A DNA stretch of 64,000 nucleotides. Source: Mycolicibacterium lacusdiani (GTDB lineage: Bacteria; Actinomycetota; Actinomycetes; Mycobacteriales; Mycobacteriaceae). The notes under the pieces are model-generated. The model did not search any database. It saw only the letters and a program-made list of their open reading frames with translations, and was not told the origin of the DNA. Made by a program: the position numbers and the translations under genes. Of the stretch, positions 18,121 to 26,090 are shown one piece after another. Where the stretch lies: positions 186,001 to 250,000 of the forward strand of contig NZ_JAKCFC010000006.1 in NCBI RefSeq assembly GCF_021916785.1, written 5' to 3'. Every line of letters starts with the position of its first letter. The first letter of the stretch is position 1.

Positions 18121-19620
18121 GTGTCGACCCTCGGTGACCTGCTCGCCGAGCACACGATGCTGCCCGGCAGCGCAGTCGATCACCTGCACGCCGTCGTCGG
18201 CGAGTGGCAACTCCTGGCCGACCTCTCGTTCGCCGACTATCTGATGTGGGTCCGCCGCGAGGACCTCGGACTGGTCTGCGTGGCGCAGGTCCGGCCCAAC
18301 ACCGCTCCGACGGTGGTGCTCGCGGATGCCGTCGGCACGCAGAGCGAGGCCGACGCGATGCCCGTCGTCACCGCCGCGTTCGTCTCGGGCCACATCGGCA
18401 GGGAAAGCGATGTCTCGCCCAATGATTCGCACTACGAACACTGGCTCAACGTCGAAGCCGTACCGGTCCGGCACGCCGACCAGGTGGTGGCCGTGCTCAC
18501 CCATCAGACGGCGCTCGCCGACCAGCGCAAGGCCAGCCCGCTCGAACGGGCCTACCTCGACTGCGCCCGGAATCTGCTGCACATGCTGTCCGAGGGGACG
18601 TTCCCCAACGTTGGCGACGTGGCGATGTCGCGGTCCAGCCCACGCGTCGGTGACGGCTTCATCCGGCTCGACGGTGACGGCGTGGTCGCCTTCGCCAGCC
18701 CCAATGCGCTGTCGGCATACCACCGCATGGGTCTGGCCGCGGAACTCGAAGGCCACAACCTGGTCAGCGTGACGCGACCGCTGATCTCGGACCCCTTCGA
18801 GGCCCAGGAGCTGGCCACCCACGTGCGCGACTCGCTGGTCGGCGGGTCCAGCATGCGGATGGAGGTCGACGCGAACGGCGCGGCCGTGCTGCTGCGTACG
18901 CTGCCGCTGATCGTGCATGGCGCCGCGGCGGGCGCTGCCGTGCTGGTGCGCGACGTCACGGAGGTCAAGCGCAGGGACAGGGCGCTGCTGTCCAAGGACG
19001 CGACCATCCGCGAGATCCATCACCGCGTGAAGAACAACCTGCAGACCGTGGCCGCCCTGCTGCGCTTGCAGGCCCGGCGCACGAACAACGCCGAGGGCCG
19101 CGAGGCCTTGAACGAGTCGGTGCGGCGGGTGTCGTCGATCGCCCTGGTGCACGATGCGCTGTCGATGTCGGTCGACGAGGAAGTCAACCTCGACGAGGTG
19201 GTCGACCGCATCGTGCCGATCATGAACGACGTCGCGTCGGTGGACAGCCCCATCCGCATCGTGCGGCAGGGCGACCTTGGCGTGCTCGACGCCGATCGAG
19301 CGACCGCGCTGGTCATGGTGGTCACCGAACTGGTGCAGAACGCCATCGAGCACGCCTACGACGGCGACACCGCCCAAGGCTGCGTGACGATCCGGGCCGA
19401 GCGGTCCGCACGCTGGCTCGACGTGGTGATCAGCGATGACGGCCGCGGGCTGCCGCCGGGTTTCAGTCTGGAGAAGTCCGACCGCCTCGGCCTTCAGATC
19501 GTACGCACGCTGGTCGCGGCCGAACTCGACGGCTCACTGGGCATGCACGACGGGCCAGGGGGCGGAACGGAAGTGGTGTTGCGGGTGCCGATCGGCCGCC
19601 GCGGGCGGAGCGCGCAGTAG
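18121..19620 (+). CDS. pdtaS: Sensor histidine kinase PdtaS
   Basis: A 499-residue soluble HisKA_2-type kinase with an N-terminal GAF-like domain (residues ~1-150), a PAS-like domain (~170-280), the phospho-acceptor motif IREIHHRVKNNLQ near residue 298, and an HATPase domain with ELVQNAIEHAY and DDGRGLPPG. Its partner is the ANTAR RNA-binding antiterminator PdtaR, encoded elsewhere. There is no membrane segment, so sensing is cytosolic; copper and nitric oxide have been reported as signals for the M. tuberculosis protein (Rv3220c). GTG 18121 is the first credible start. Its last codons and stop lie in a 26-bp tandem duplication. Confidence 0.95.
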   Translation: MSTLGDLLAEHTMLPGSAVDHLHAVVGEWQLLADLSFADYLMWVRREDLGLVCVAQVRPNTAPTVVLADAVGTQSEADAMPVVTAAFVSGHIGRESDVSPNDSHYEHWLNVEAVPVRHADQVVAVLTHQTALADQRKASPLERAYLDCARNLLHMLSEGTFPNVGDVAMSRSSPRVGDGFIRLDGDGVVAFASPNALSAYHRMGLAAELEGHNLVSVTRPLISDPFEAQELATHVRDSLVGGSSMRMEVDANGAAVLLRTLPLIVHGAAAGAAVLVRDVTEVKRRDRALLSKDATIREIHHRVKNNLQTVAALLRLQARRTNNAEGREALNESVRRVSSIALVHDALSMSVDEEVNLDEVVDRIVPIMNDVASVDSPIRIVRQGDLGVLDADRATALVMVVTELVQNAIEHAYDGDTAQGCVTIRAERSARWLDVVISDDGRGLPPGFSLEKSDRLGLQIVRTLVAAELDGSLGMHDGPGGGTEVVLRVPIGRRGRSAQ

Positions 19621-19652
19621 ACGTCAGCGGGCGGAGCGCGCAATAGACGTCA
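19601..19652. repeat. 2 x 26-bp tandem duplication spanning the pdtaS stop codon
   Basis: Units 19601-19626 and 19627-19652 differ at one base (GTAG versus ATAG). The unit begins GCGGGCGGAGCGCGCA, and both copies contain a TAG; the first is the pdtaS stop. Confidence 0.9.
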
Positions 19653-19727
19653 GCGGGGTCGCTATCGAAAACAACCCCGAACGTCCGCAACAATCGCGCA
19701 TAGCCGTTTCATCGGCCCCGAAACGCG

Positions 19728-19759
19728 CTTACGGCCCCGGTTTTCACCGGGGCCGTAAG
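19728..19759. terminator. Perfect 13-bp stem terminator between pdtaS and whiB1
   Basis: CTTACGGCCCCGG (19728-19740), loop TTTTCA and CCGGGGCCGTAAG (19747-19759). The convergent location suggests it serves both genes. Confidence 0.85.
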
Positions 19760-19776
19760 CGAAATGTCGAAGCGGG

Positions 19777-20031
19777 CTAGACGCCGGTACGCGCCTTCGT
19801 GCGGGCGTTGCGACGCTTGAGCGCGCGACGCTCGTCCTCGCTCATGCCGCCCCACACGCCGGCATCCTGACCGGACTCCAGCGCCCAGGTGAGGCACTCG
19901 GTGGTCACCGGGCAGCGGTTGCAGACGAGCTTCGCGTCGGCGATCTGGGCGAGCGCCGGACCGCTGTTCCCTACCGGGAAGAACAGTTCGGGATCCTCGT
20001 CACGACAGACTGCCTTGTGCCGCCAATCCAT
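19777..20031 (-). CDS. whiB1: 4Fe-4S nitric-oxide-responsive regulator WhiB1
   Basis: An 84-residue Wbl protein, essential in M. tuberculosis (Rv3219), which binds the sigma-70 domain 4 and senses NO through its cluster. The four ligands are C9, C37, C40 and C46 (CNRCPVTTEC), followed by the GVWGGM turn and a basic C-terminal tail (RRALKRRNARTKAR) for DNA binding. ATG 20031 gives the canonical length. The ~270-nt upstream region contains a CRP-type site. The gene converges with pdtaS across a strong terminator. Confidence 0.97.
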   Translation of the reverse strand: MDWRHKAVCRDEDPELFFPVGNSGPALAQIADAKLVCNRCPVTTECLTWALESGQDAGVWGGMSEDERRALKRRNARTKARTGV

Positions 20032-20182
20032 TTCTTAACTCCTAGTCAGATCACTCGCTGTGTGCGCAGCAAAGCGCACTAGCTTTTTGTTCGGCTGTTA
20101 ACGCATGCACACGAAATGTTTCAGTGCTGTTGCATCCGATGCTTTCACAGGCTGAACAGATGTCAATAGAACCGAGTTCACA

Positions 20183-20198
20183 CGTGGGCAATGTCACT
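20183..20198 (-). promoter_or_regulatory. CRP (Rv3676-type) binding site upstream of whiB1
   Basis: On the minus strand the sequence reads AGTGACATTGCCCACG, i.e. AGTGA-N6-CCACG, the asymmetric form I recall for the CRP site of the M. tuberculosis whiB1 promoter. It lies about 150 nt before the start codon. A weaker half-site, GTGTGAAC, is adjacent. Confidence 0.65.
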
Positions 20199-20300
20199 GA
20201 GACGTTCGATTGAGACCGCGTTGACGATCCCCTCATACGTTCGTACTACACTCAACGTACCTGCGCCCTGAGTTCGTCGCAGTGATAACAACGTCACAGT

Positions 20301-21269
20301 TCAGAGGCTTTTGGCCGCCGGCGCCACTACGGCGAGCGCATCCGGAACCGACGTGAACGTCATCGTTTCCCTCGGTCCGACGAAATCCCCGTCGATCTGA
20401 CACGCTGCCGGCGCGTCGGCCGTCACGGTGATCCACGACAGGTCGTCTTCGCGAATCAGGTGCTTGGCCTCGATGTTGGGCTTGCTCGACAGCATCCGTC
20501 GCACCAGACCCAGGTTGGCCCAGACGTTCATGCTGGTGATCGCGAACACGCCGAGACCGGTCTCGAACGTCGTGGCCGGGTTGGTCCACACCGGGCGGGT
20601 GTTTGCGTAGGTCCACGGGCTCGAGTTCGACACGAACGCGAAGTGGACGCCGGACACCGGTTCATTGCCGGGCGTGTGCAGCGTCAGCCCGGGTTCCCTG
20701 CGGGCACTGGCCAGCATCTCGCGGACCGCGACCCGGATGTAGCGGCTCGCCGTCACCTTCCGCCCGCGTGCGCGTTGCTCCTCGACCGCGGCGACGACGT
20801 CGCCGTCGACGCCCATCCCGGCGGTGAACACGGCCCAGCGCTCACCGCAGTCCATCAGCCCGATCCGCCGCCAGGCCGCACCGCTGCGGCGCACGCTGAG
20901 CAGGTCGATGAGCTGATTGGTGGCGTCGACCGGGTCGGGGCTGATGCCGAGTGCGCGGGCGAACACGTTCGCCGATCCGCCGGGCACGACGCCGACGGCC
21001 GGAGCGGTCGGACTGGGGATCGCCCGGTTGGGTCCGCACTCGCCGAGGATGCCGTTGACCACCTCGTTCACGGTGCCGTCACCGCCGTGCACGATGACGA
21101 CGTCGATGCCGTCGCGGGTGGCGTCGCTGGCGATCTCGACCGCGTGGCCACGGTGGTCGGTGTGCACCACGGTGAGGTCTACGCGGCTCTCGAGCGCATG
21201 GGCGAGCAGGTCACGCCCGGCCGCGGTGGTGGATGTCGCATTGGGATTGACGATCAGCACGGCGCGCAC
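20301..21269 (-). CDS. Diacylglycerol/lipid kinase family protein (Rv3218-like)
   Basis: A 322-residue DAGK catalytic-domain protein. The nucleotide-binding signature GGDGT is at residues 62-66 (VIVHGGDGTVNEVVNGI), followed by a GGSANVFARALG loop, and the C-terminal beta-rich domain is complete. Bacterial members phosphorylate diacylglycerol or related lipids at the membrane surface. The GTG start at 21269 begins MRAVLIVNPN, the normal first strand. It is divergent from the small membrane protein gene at 21344 and separated from whiB1 by a ~270-nt regulatory region. Substrate not determined. Confidence 0.93.
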   Translation of the reverse strand: MRAVLIVNPNATSTTAAGRDLLAHALESRVDLTVVHTDHRGHAVEIASDATRDGIDVVIVHGGDGTVNEVVNGILGECGPNRAIPSPTAPAVGVVPGGSANVFARALGISPDPVDATNQLIDLLSVRRSGAAWRRIGLMDCGERWAVFTAGMGVDGDVVAAVEEQRARGRKVTASRYIRVAVREMLASARREPGLTLHTPGNEPVSGVHFAFVSNSSPWTYANTRPVWTNPATTFETGLGVFAITSMNVWANLGLVRRMLSSKPNIEAKHLIREDDLSWITVTADAPAACQIDGDFVGPRETMTFTSVPDALAVVAPAAKSL

Positions 21270-21343
21270 GGAAACCCAGCCTAGCCATGCGCCGTGGCGA
21301 TGCCTCTACGCTTGGTCTCCGTGATCGATCCCAGGATGGTCCG

Positions 21344-21772
21344 ATGACGGTTCCCTCACCGACGCCGGTGCGCCAAGCCGGTGCGGCGGTGGCCTTCGAA
21401 GGCGTGGCGGCGCTGGTGGTCGCCGTCGTTCTGGTGGTGCTGTACCTGAGCGAGTCCCAGCACCTCGCCTGGCTGAACGGGCTGGGCACCGCCATCTGGT
21501 TCGCGATCATGGGTGCCGGCGTGCTGACCGCGGGCTGGGCCCTGTGGACGGGGCGCCGCTGGGGGCGCGGCATCGCGGTCTTCGCGCAGCTGCTGCTGCT
21601 GCCGGTGGCGTACTACATGGCCGTCGGTTCCGGGCAGTGGGCGCTCGGCGTGCCCGTCGGGCTCATCGCCGTGATCGTGTTGGCCCTGTTGTTCAGCCGG
21701 TCGGCCCTCGAGTGGGTCGCCGCTCAGCCCGGCCCCGCCAGCGCCGACAACTCCGGCCCCGACACGCGGTAG
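21344..21772 (+). CDS. Four-helix integral membrane protein (Rv3217c-like)
   Basis: A 142-residue hydrophobic protein with about four predicted membrane spans: AVAFEGVAALVVAVVLVVLY, IWFAIMGAGVLTAGWALW, a segment at FAQLLLLPVAYYMAV, and VGLIAVIVLALLF. A polar C-terminal tail follows. ATG 21344 sits downstream of AGGA and gives the length of Rv3217c (143 residues). Its last 49 nt overlap the 3' end of the opposing acetyltransferase gene. No functional motif is visible. Confidence 0.85.
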   Translation: MTVPSPTPVRQAGAAVAFEGVAALVVAVVLVVLYLSESQHLAWLNGLGTAIWFAIMGAGVLTAGWALWTGRRWGRGIAVFAQLLLLPVAYYMAVGSGQWALGVPVGLIAVIVLALLFSRSALEWVAAQPGPASADNSGPDTR

Positions 21773-22206
21773 GTGATCCAATCGGTCTGCGGCCGTCCGC
21801 CGACCGAGTCGTAGAGCGCGATCGCGTTGGTGTTCCAGTCCAGTACCGCCCACGACAGCCGGCTATAGCCGTTGTCGACGCACACCCGCGCGAGGGTCGC
21901 CAGCAGTTCGCGCGCCAGGCCGCGTCTGCGGAAGGCGGGCCGGACGTAGAGGTCTTCGAGGTAGACCCCGGCCACCCCGTCCCACGTGGAGAAGCTCAGG
22001 AACCACAGCGCGCCGGCTGCCACCTGTCCGTCGACCTCGACGACGTGCCCGTTGACGGTCGGCGACTCGCCGAACAGTGCTGTGCGCAAGCCGCTTTCGG
22101 TGAGCAGGCATTCGTCGGCGGCGTGTTCGAACTCGGCGAGTTCGTGCACCATGGCGGTGAGTTCGGCCTCGTCGCCCGGCTCTGCACGGCGGATCAGCAC
22201 GCTCAT
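21724..22206 (-). CDS. GNAT family N-acetyltransferase (Rv3216-like)
   Basis: A 160-residue GNAT with the acetyl-CoA motif A in LEDLYVRPAFRRRGLARELLA (R/Q-x-x-G-x-G/A type) and motif B in NAIALYDSVG. The layout resembles diamine or spermidine-type acetyltransferases (FLSFSTWDGVAGVYLEDLYV). ATG 22206 overlaps the entC stop by four bases (ATGA), so it is the last gene of the gpm2-entC operon. Its 3' end overlaps the converging membrane-protein gene by 49 bp. Substrate unknown. Confidence 0.9.
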   Translation of the reverse strand: MSVLIRRAEPGDEAELTAMVHELAEFEHAADECLLTESGLRTALFGESPTVNGHVVEVDGQVAAGALWFLSFSTWDGVAGVYLEDLYVRPAFRRRGLARELLATLARVCVDNGYSRLSWAVLDWNTNAIALYDSVGGRPQTDWITYRVSGPELSALAGPG

Positions 22207-23294
22207 GGACGTACCCCCAATGCGGTCGTGATGGTCTTGAACTTCGTACTCGTCTCGGCGACTTCCTCGTCGGGGTCCGACTCGGCGACGATGCCGCCGC
22301 CGGCGCGTGCGTCCGCGGTGCGGCGGTCGGCCGACAGTTCCGCGCACCGGATCGACACGACCCAGGTGCCGTCACCGGAGTCGTCGCACCAGCCGACCGC
22401 GCCGGCGTAGAACCCGCGGTCGCCCTCCAACTCGTTGATCAGGTCGGTGGCCGCGGCGGCGGGTACGCCGCCGACGGCTGGGGTCGGATGTAGCGCTATC
22501 GCGAGATCCAAAGCAGTGGTCGTGGTTTGGCGGATCCGGCCGCTGATCGGGGTGTTGAGGTGCCACACCGCCGCGGTGCTGCTGAGCTGAGGCTCGGCGG
22601 CGATGCGGAGGTCGGTGCACAGCGGTGCCAGCGCATCGCGCATCTGATCGACGACGAGTTGGTGCTCGTGCCGGTTCTTCGCAGACGCCGCCAGCGCGGC
22701 ACCGTTGGCGCGGTCGATGGCGGGGTCGGGGGAGCGGGCCGCGGAACCCGCGAACGGACGGCACGTCACGATGTCACCCCGGCGCGCGACCAGCAGTTCG
22801 GGGCTCGCACCGATCAGACCGGTGCCCACGTGGCGGCCTCCGGCGGGGCTCAGGTCGGCGAAGTACACGATGGCCGTGGGGTCTTCGGCCAGGCGACGCA
22901 TCACCGCGGTGACGTCGAGCGGTTGGTCGGCGACCAGACGCAGAGCGCGCGCCAGTACGACCTTGTGCAGTGCCGAACGCGGATCGTTGAGCCTGCTCAG
23001 CGCTTCGCAGATGCGCGCGCGATGCACCTCGGGCGACGGGAGTTCGCCGTCCACCCGCACGCTGGGCAACTCGGTCACGGGTCCGACCGGCAGTGCGTCG
23101 ACGAACCGGAACGCGCTGGGCCGCATCAGGGCGGCGGGCCGGGTGAGGTCGAACGGCAGGGCGCCCAACACCATCGGCGCGGCACCCGAGGCGAGCGCGG
23201 CGCGGGCGGCGGAGACCTCCGGATACGGGGTGTGGATCCCGTCGGCGACCAGAGTCCGGTCGGGCCCCGAGAGGACGAACGATGGTTCTGGCAT
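22203..23294 (-). CDS. entC: Isochorismate synthase EntC
   Basis: A 363-residue chorismate-utilising enzyme (Rv3215-like) that makes isochorismate for menaquinone or salicylate/mycobactin-type pathways. Conserved segments include LHKVVLARAL, TGLIGASPELLV, HEHQLVVDQM, LHPTPAVGGVP and AGAVGWCD, covering the magnesium and chorismate site. The ATG at 23294 overlaps the gpm2 stop by one base (TGATG); ATG 23309 is an alternative adding five residues. It is translationally coupled both to gpm2 and to the acetyltransferase. Confidence 0.95.
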   Translation of the reverse strand: MPEPSFVLSGPDRTLVADGIHTPYPEVSAARAALASGAAPMVLGALPFDLTRPAALMRPSAFRFVDALPVGPVTELPSVRVDGELPSPEVHRARICEALSRLNDPRSALHKVVLARALRLVADQPLDVTAVMRRLAEDPTAIVYFADLSPAGGRHVGTGLIGASPELLVARRGDIVTCRPFAGSAARSPDPAIDRANGAALAASAKNRHEHQLVVDQMRDALAPLCTDLRIAAEPQLSSTAAVWHLNTPISGRIRQTTTTALDLAIALHPTPAVGGVPAAAATDLINELEGDRGFYAGAVGWCDDSGDGTWVVSIRCAELSADRRTADARAGGGIVAESDPDEEVAETSTKFKTITTALGVRP

Positions 23295-23905
23295 CAGGCG
23301 GGCAGGCATGGGTTCGTGTGTCCGGTGAGACCCAGTGCGGTGATCTGGCGGACACCGTGTTCGAAACCGCACACCGCGATCGACGCCGCCACCATCGACA
23401 CGCGGATGCCCTCGGACACGGGCAGTTCGATCCAGCGGGTCAGCATCGAGCGGGAGAAGTGGCCGTGGCCGATGAACACCACGTCGCGTTCCGCCATGTG
23501 CGACAGCGCCAAGGCCACGGCGCGGTCGGCCCGCACGGTCACCGCGTCGATGCTCTCACCGCCGGGACAGTCGTGCGTCCACACCGTCCAGCCGGGCACG
23601 TGTTCGCGGATCTCCGGGGTGGTGAGTCCCTCGTAGTCGCCGTAGTCCCACTCGGCCAGCAGCGGCGTCACCTCGTCGACCCGCAATCCGGCCAGTTCGG
23701 CGGTGGCCAGCGCGCGGTGGCGGGGGCTGGAGACGACCAGCGGGTCGTCCAGCTGCAGGTCGGCGATGGCTTCGGCGGCCAGTCTCGCCTGGTCCCGACC
23801 GTCGTCGGTGAGCTCGACGTCGGTGCGTCCGGTGTGACGTCCCGTTCGCGACCATTCGGTCTCGCCGTGACGCAGCAGCAGCAGGCGGTGCCGTTCGACA
23901 GTCAC
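23294..23905 (-). CDS. gpm2: Histidine phosphatase family protein Gpm2
   Basis: A 203-residue branch-2 histidine phosphatase. The catalytic RHGE is at residues 12-15 (LLLLRHGETEW), and the second His lies in VVFIGHGHFSR. Although annotated as a phosphoglycerate mutase, the M. tuberculosis orthologue Rv3214 has been characterised as a broad acid phosphatase. GTG 23905 gives the same length as Rv3214; a longer in-frame start at 23923 exists. It heads a gpm2-entC-acetyltransferase operon and is divergent from parA with about 53 nt between them. Confidence 0.93.
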   Translation of the reverse strand: MTVERHRLLLLRHGETEWSRTGRHTGRTDVELTDDGRDQARLAAEAIADLQLDDPLVVSSPRHRALATAELAGLRVDEVTPLLAEWDYGDYEGLTTPEIREHVPGWTVWTHDCPGGESIDAVTVRADRAVALALSHMAERDVVFIGHGHFSRSMLTRWIELPVSEGIRVSMVAASIAVCGFEHGVRQITALGLTGHTNPCLPA

Positions 23906-23958
23906 ACCGCGATTGTGCCGCACGCCCGGTTCGGCGCGAGTCGTGCTTGGATGGGGGC

Positions 23959-24753
23959 GTGACGCGGGTACTGGCGGTCGCCAATCAAAAGGGCGGGGTG
24001 GCCAAGACGACGACGGTTGCGTCGTTGGGCGCCGCGATGACGGAACTGGGCAAGCAGGTGTTGCTCGTGGACCTCGATCCGCAGGGTTCGCTGACGTTCT
24101 CGCTCGGTCAGGATCCCGACAAGCTCCCGGTGTCCATCCACGAGGTGCTGCTCGGCGAGGTGGAACCCGACGCGGCGCTGGTGTCGACGCCGGAGGGCAT
24201 GACGCTGCTGCCCGCCAACATCGACCTCGCCGGCGCCGAGGCCATGCTCCTGATGCGCGCCGGTCGCGAGTACGCGCTCAAGCGCGCGCTGGCCAAGATC
24301 ACCTCTGGGTACGACGTCGCGATCATCGACTGCCCGCCGTCGCTGGGGGTGCTGACGCTCAACGGGCTCACCGCGGCCAACGAGGTCATCGTTCCCCTGC
24401 AGTGCGAGACCCTCGCTCACCGTGGCGTCGGTCAGTTCCTCCGCACGGTCGACGACGTCCAGCAGATCACCAACGCCGACCTGGTTCTGCTCGGTGCGCT
24501 GCCCACGCTGTACGACTCGCGCACGACGCACAGCCGTGACGTGATCTTCGACGTCGCCGACCGCTACCAACTGCCGGTGCTCGCTCCGCCGATCCCGCGC
24601 ACCGTGCGGTTCGCCGAGGCGAGCGCCTCGGGGTCGTCGGTGCTGGCCGGGCGAAAGAACAAGGGCGCAAACGCCTATCGCGAGCTGGCGGAGGCTCTGC
24701 TCAAGCACTGGAAGAACGGCAAGGGGCTGCCGACGTTCACCCCCGAGGTCTAG
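23959..24753 (+). CDS. Orphan ParA/Soj-family ATPase (Rv3213c-like)
   Basis: A 264-residue deviant Walker ATPase with KGGVAKTT at residues 11-18, LVDLDPQG and IDCPPSLG. It is highly similar to Rv3213c. No parB-like gene or parS-type cluster is adjacent, so it is not the chromosomal partition pair, which lies near oriC in mycobacteria. GTG 23959 follows a GGGGG tract; TTG 23947 would add four residues. Possible roles include positioning of a protein complex, but the sequence alone gives no partner. A 4 x 27-bp repeat begins at its stop codon. Confidence 0.93.
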   Translation: MTRVLAVANQKGGVAKTTTVASLGAAMTELGKQVLLVDLDPQGSLTFSLGQDPDKLPVSIHEVLLGEVEPDAALVSTPEGMTLLPANIDLAGAEAMLLMRAGREYALKRALAKITSGYDVAIIDCPPSLGVLTLNGLTAANEVIVPLQCETLAHRGVGQFLRTVDDVQQITNADLVLLGALPTLYDSRTTHSRDVIFDVADRYQLPVLAPPIPRTVRFAEASASGSSVLAGRKNKGANAYRELAEALLKHWKNGKGLPTFTPEV

Positions 24754-24861
24754 CCACCGGCTCGATGGGCGGCTCAGTCGCCGCCGGCTCGATGGGCGGC
24801 TCAGTCGCCGCCGGCTCGATGGGCGGCTCAGCCGCCACCGGCTCGATGGGCGGCTCAGTCG
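24754..24861. repeat. Minisatellite of four 27-bp units between convergent genes
   Basis: Four near-identical units (24754-24780, 24781-24807, 24808-24834, 24835-24861) share the core GGCTCGATGGGCGGCTCAG. The array begins right after the parA stop, and its last unit contains the TGA of the opposing propeller gene. On the minus strand every unit repeats an in-frame GGD-stop. Confidence 0.97.
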
Positions 24862-26072
24862 CCGCCGAGCGCCACCAGGTTCGCACCCCGCTGCTCGAGC
24901 ACCATCGACCCCGCAACCGCGGGCACCACGGGCCCCTGCCCGGCGTCGCGCGCCAGGTCGATGTGCCGCTCACCGGCCCCGGTCTGCGGATCGAACACGT
25001 CGTAGCCGCCGGTGACCGGCACCAGCAGGCGGCCCGCCATCACGACGCCCGGGCCCACCGGGGCCTGGCCGTCGACGGGATTGACCGTGAACCGGTAGCG
25101 CATGCCGTTGGCCTCGAAGACCAGCAGTTCGTCGCCCGTCCACCACGTGAGCAGGTCGCCTGAACTGGTTGCCGTGGCGTCCGGTGCGGCGCCGCGCGTC
25201 AGCATCGTGCTCGCGATCGTGGTGCCGGTGTCGTCGACGACGTTGACCACCGGCTTCGGCGTCGGCAGGTACACCGCGGTCAGCGTGTCCGACACCGCGA
25301 TCACCCGCGCGTCGGACTCGGCGGACACGCCGGGCAGCTCGACGAACTTGGTCTCGGGCTGGTCCTCTTCGTCGGCGGGCTTGAGGAGGGTCAGGCGCAT
25401 GTCGGCCTGGCCGGGGCAGGCTTCCATCACCGCAACCAGCGCGGTGCTGGCCGCGGCCGAGGTGAACGTGCAGAGCGGTTGGGCCGGCACGTCCGGTTTG
25501 ATGGGTGCGTCCAGCGCCCCGTAGCTGATCATGCGGACCATGTCCGATCGCCACAGCTCGAGCCGGTTGGCTCCCGCCGAGAGCACGGTGGTGCCGTCGG
25601 AGGAGAGCTTGACGGTGGGATCGGCGTACGCACTGCGGGTGGCGCCGCGCTTGCCGGTCTTGCCGTCGATGGTCGTCACCTGGCCGCAGCCCCGCGGGTC
25701 CGGATAGACCGCGACGGCGTTCTGGTACACCGCCGTGACGCCGCACAGTTCGACGTCGCGGGCGTAGGTCCACAGGACGTCGCCGGTTGCGGGATCGCGG
25801 CCGTCCATCTGATCGCCGTCGCCGGTCACCACGCTGCCGCCCGCGATCACCGGCTGCCTGGTCTTCGGGCTGGGCGCGGTCCACAGTTCGCGCAGGGCGC
25901 CTGGCACGTCGCGCGCCGACTTCAGCGCGGGAACCGGTTCGGCAGCGGGACGGCTCACCGTCGCGCGGGCGTCACTGGTCCACCAGATCATGGCGGCGAC
26001 CACGGCGACCACGGCGGCGATCGCAACGGCGACCAGGACGTCGCCCTTCGTGCGGCGTTCGGGTGTGACCAT
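24855..26072 (-). CDS. Membrane-anchored PQQ-like beta-propeller protein (Rv3212-like)
   Basis: A 405-residue protein with an N-terminal membrane anchor (VLVAVAIAAVVAVVAAMIWW, residues ~12-31) and a large extracytoplasmic domain. Propeller blades are visible as repeated DPATGDVLWTYA, IDGKTGKRGAT and DPQTGAGERH elements. This matches Rv3212 of M. tuberculosis. It lies 18 nt downstream of rhlE on the same strand. A scaffold or sensor role at the cell envelope is plausible, but no catalytic site is seen. The stop codon is embedded in the 27-bp minisatellite. Confidence 0.88.
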   Translation of the reverse strand: MVTPERRTKGDVLVAVAIAAVVAVVAAMIWWTSDARATVSRPAAEPVPALKSARDVPGALRELWTAPSPKTRQPVIAGGSVVTGDGDQMDGRDPATGDVLWTYARDVELCGVTAVYQNAVAVYPDPRGCGQVTTIDGKTGKRGATRSAYADPTVKLSSDGTTVLSAGANRLELWRSDMVRMISYGALDAPIKPDVPAQPLCTFTSAAASTALVAVMEACPGQADMRLTLLKPADEEDQPETKFVELPGVSAESDARVIAVSDTLTAVYLPTPKPVVNVVDDTGTTIASTMLTRGAAPDATATSSGDLLTWWTGDELLVFEANGMRYRFTVNPVDGQAPVGPGVVMAGRLLVPVTGGYDVFDPQTGAGERHIDLARDAGQGPVVPAVAGSMVLEQRGANLVALGGD

Positions 26073-26090
26073 CGGGTGGCGGCGGTCCCG

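Noticed and set aside
24754..24861. Possible CRISPR array
   Set aside because: Units are directly adjacent with no spacers and there are no cas genes; it is a minisatellite.
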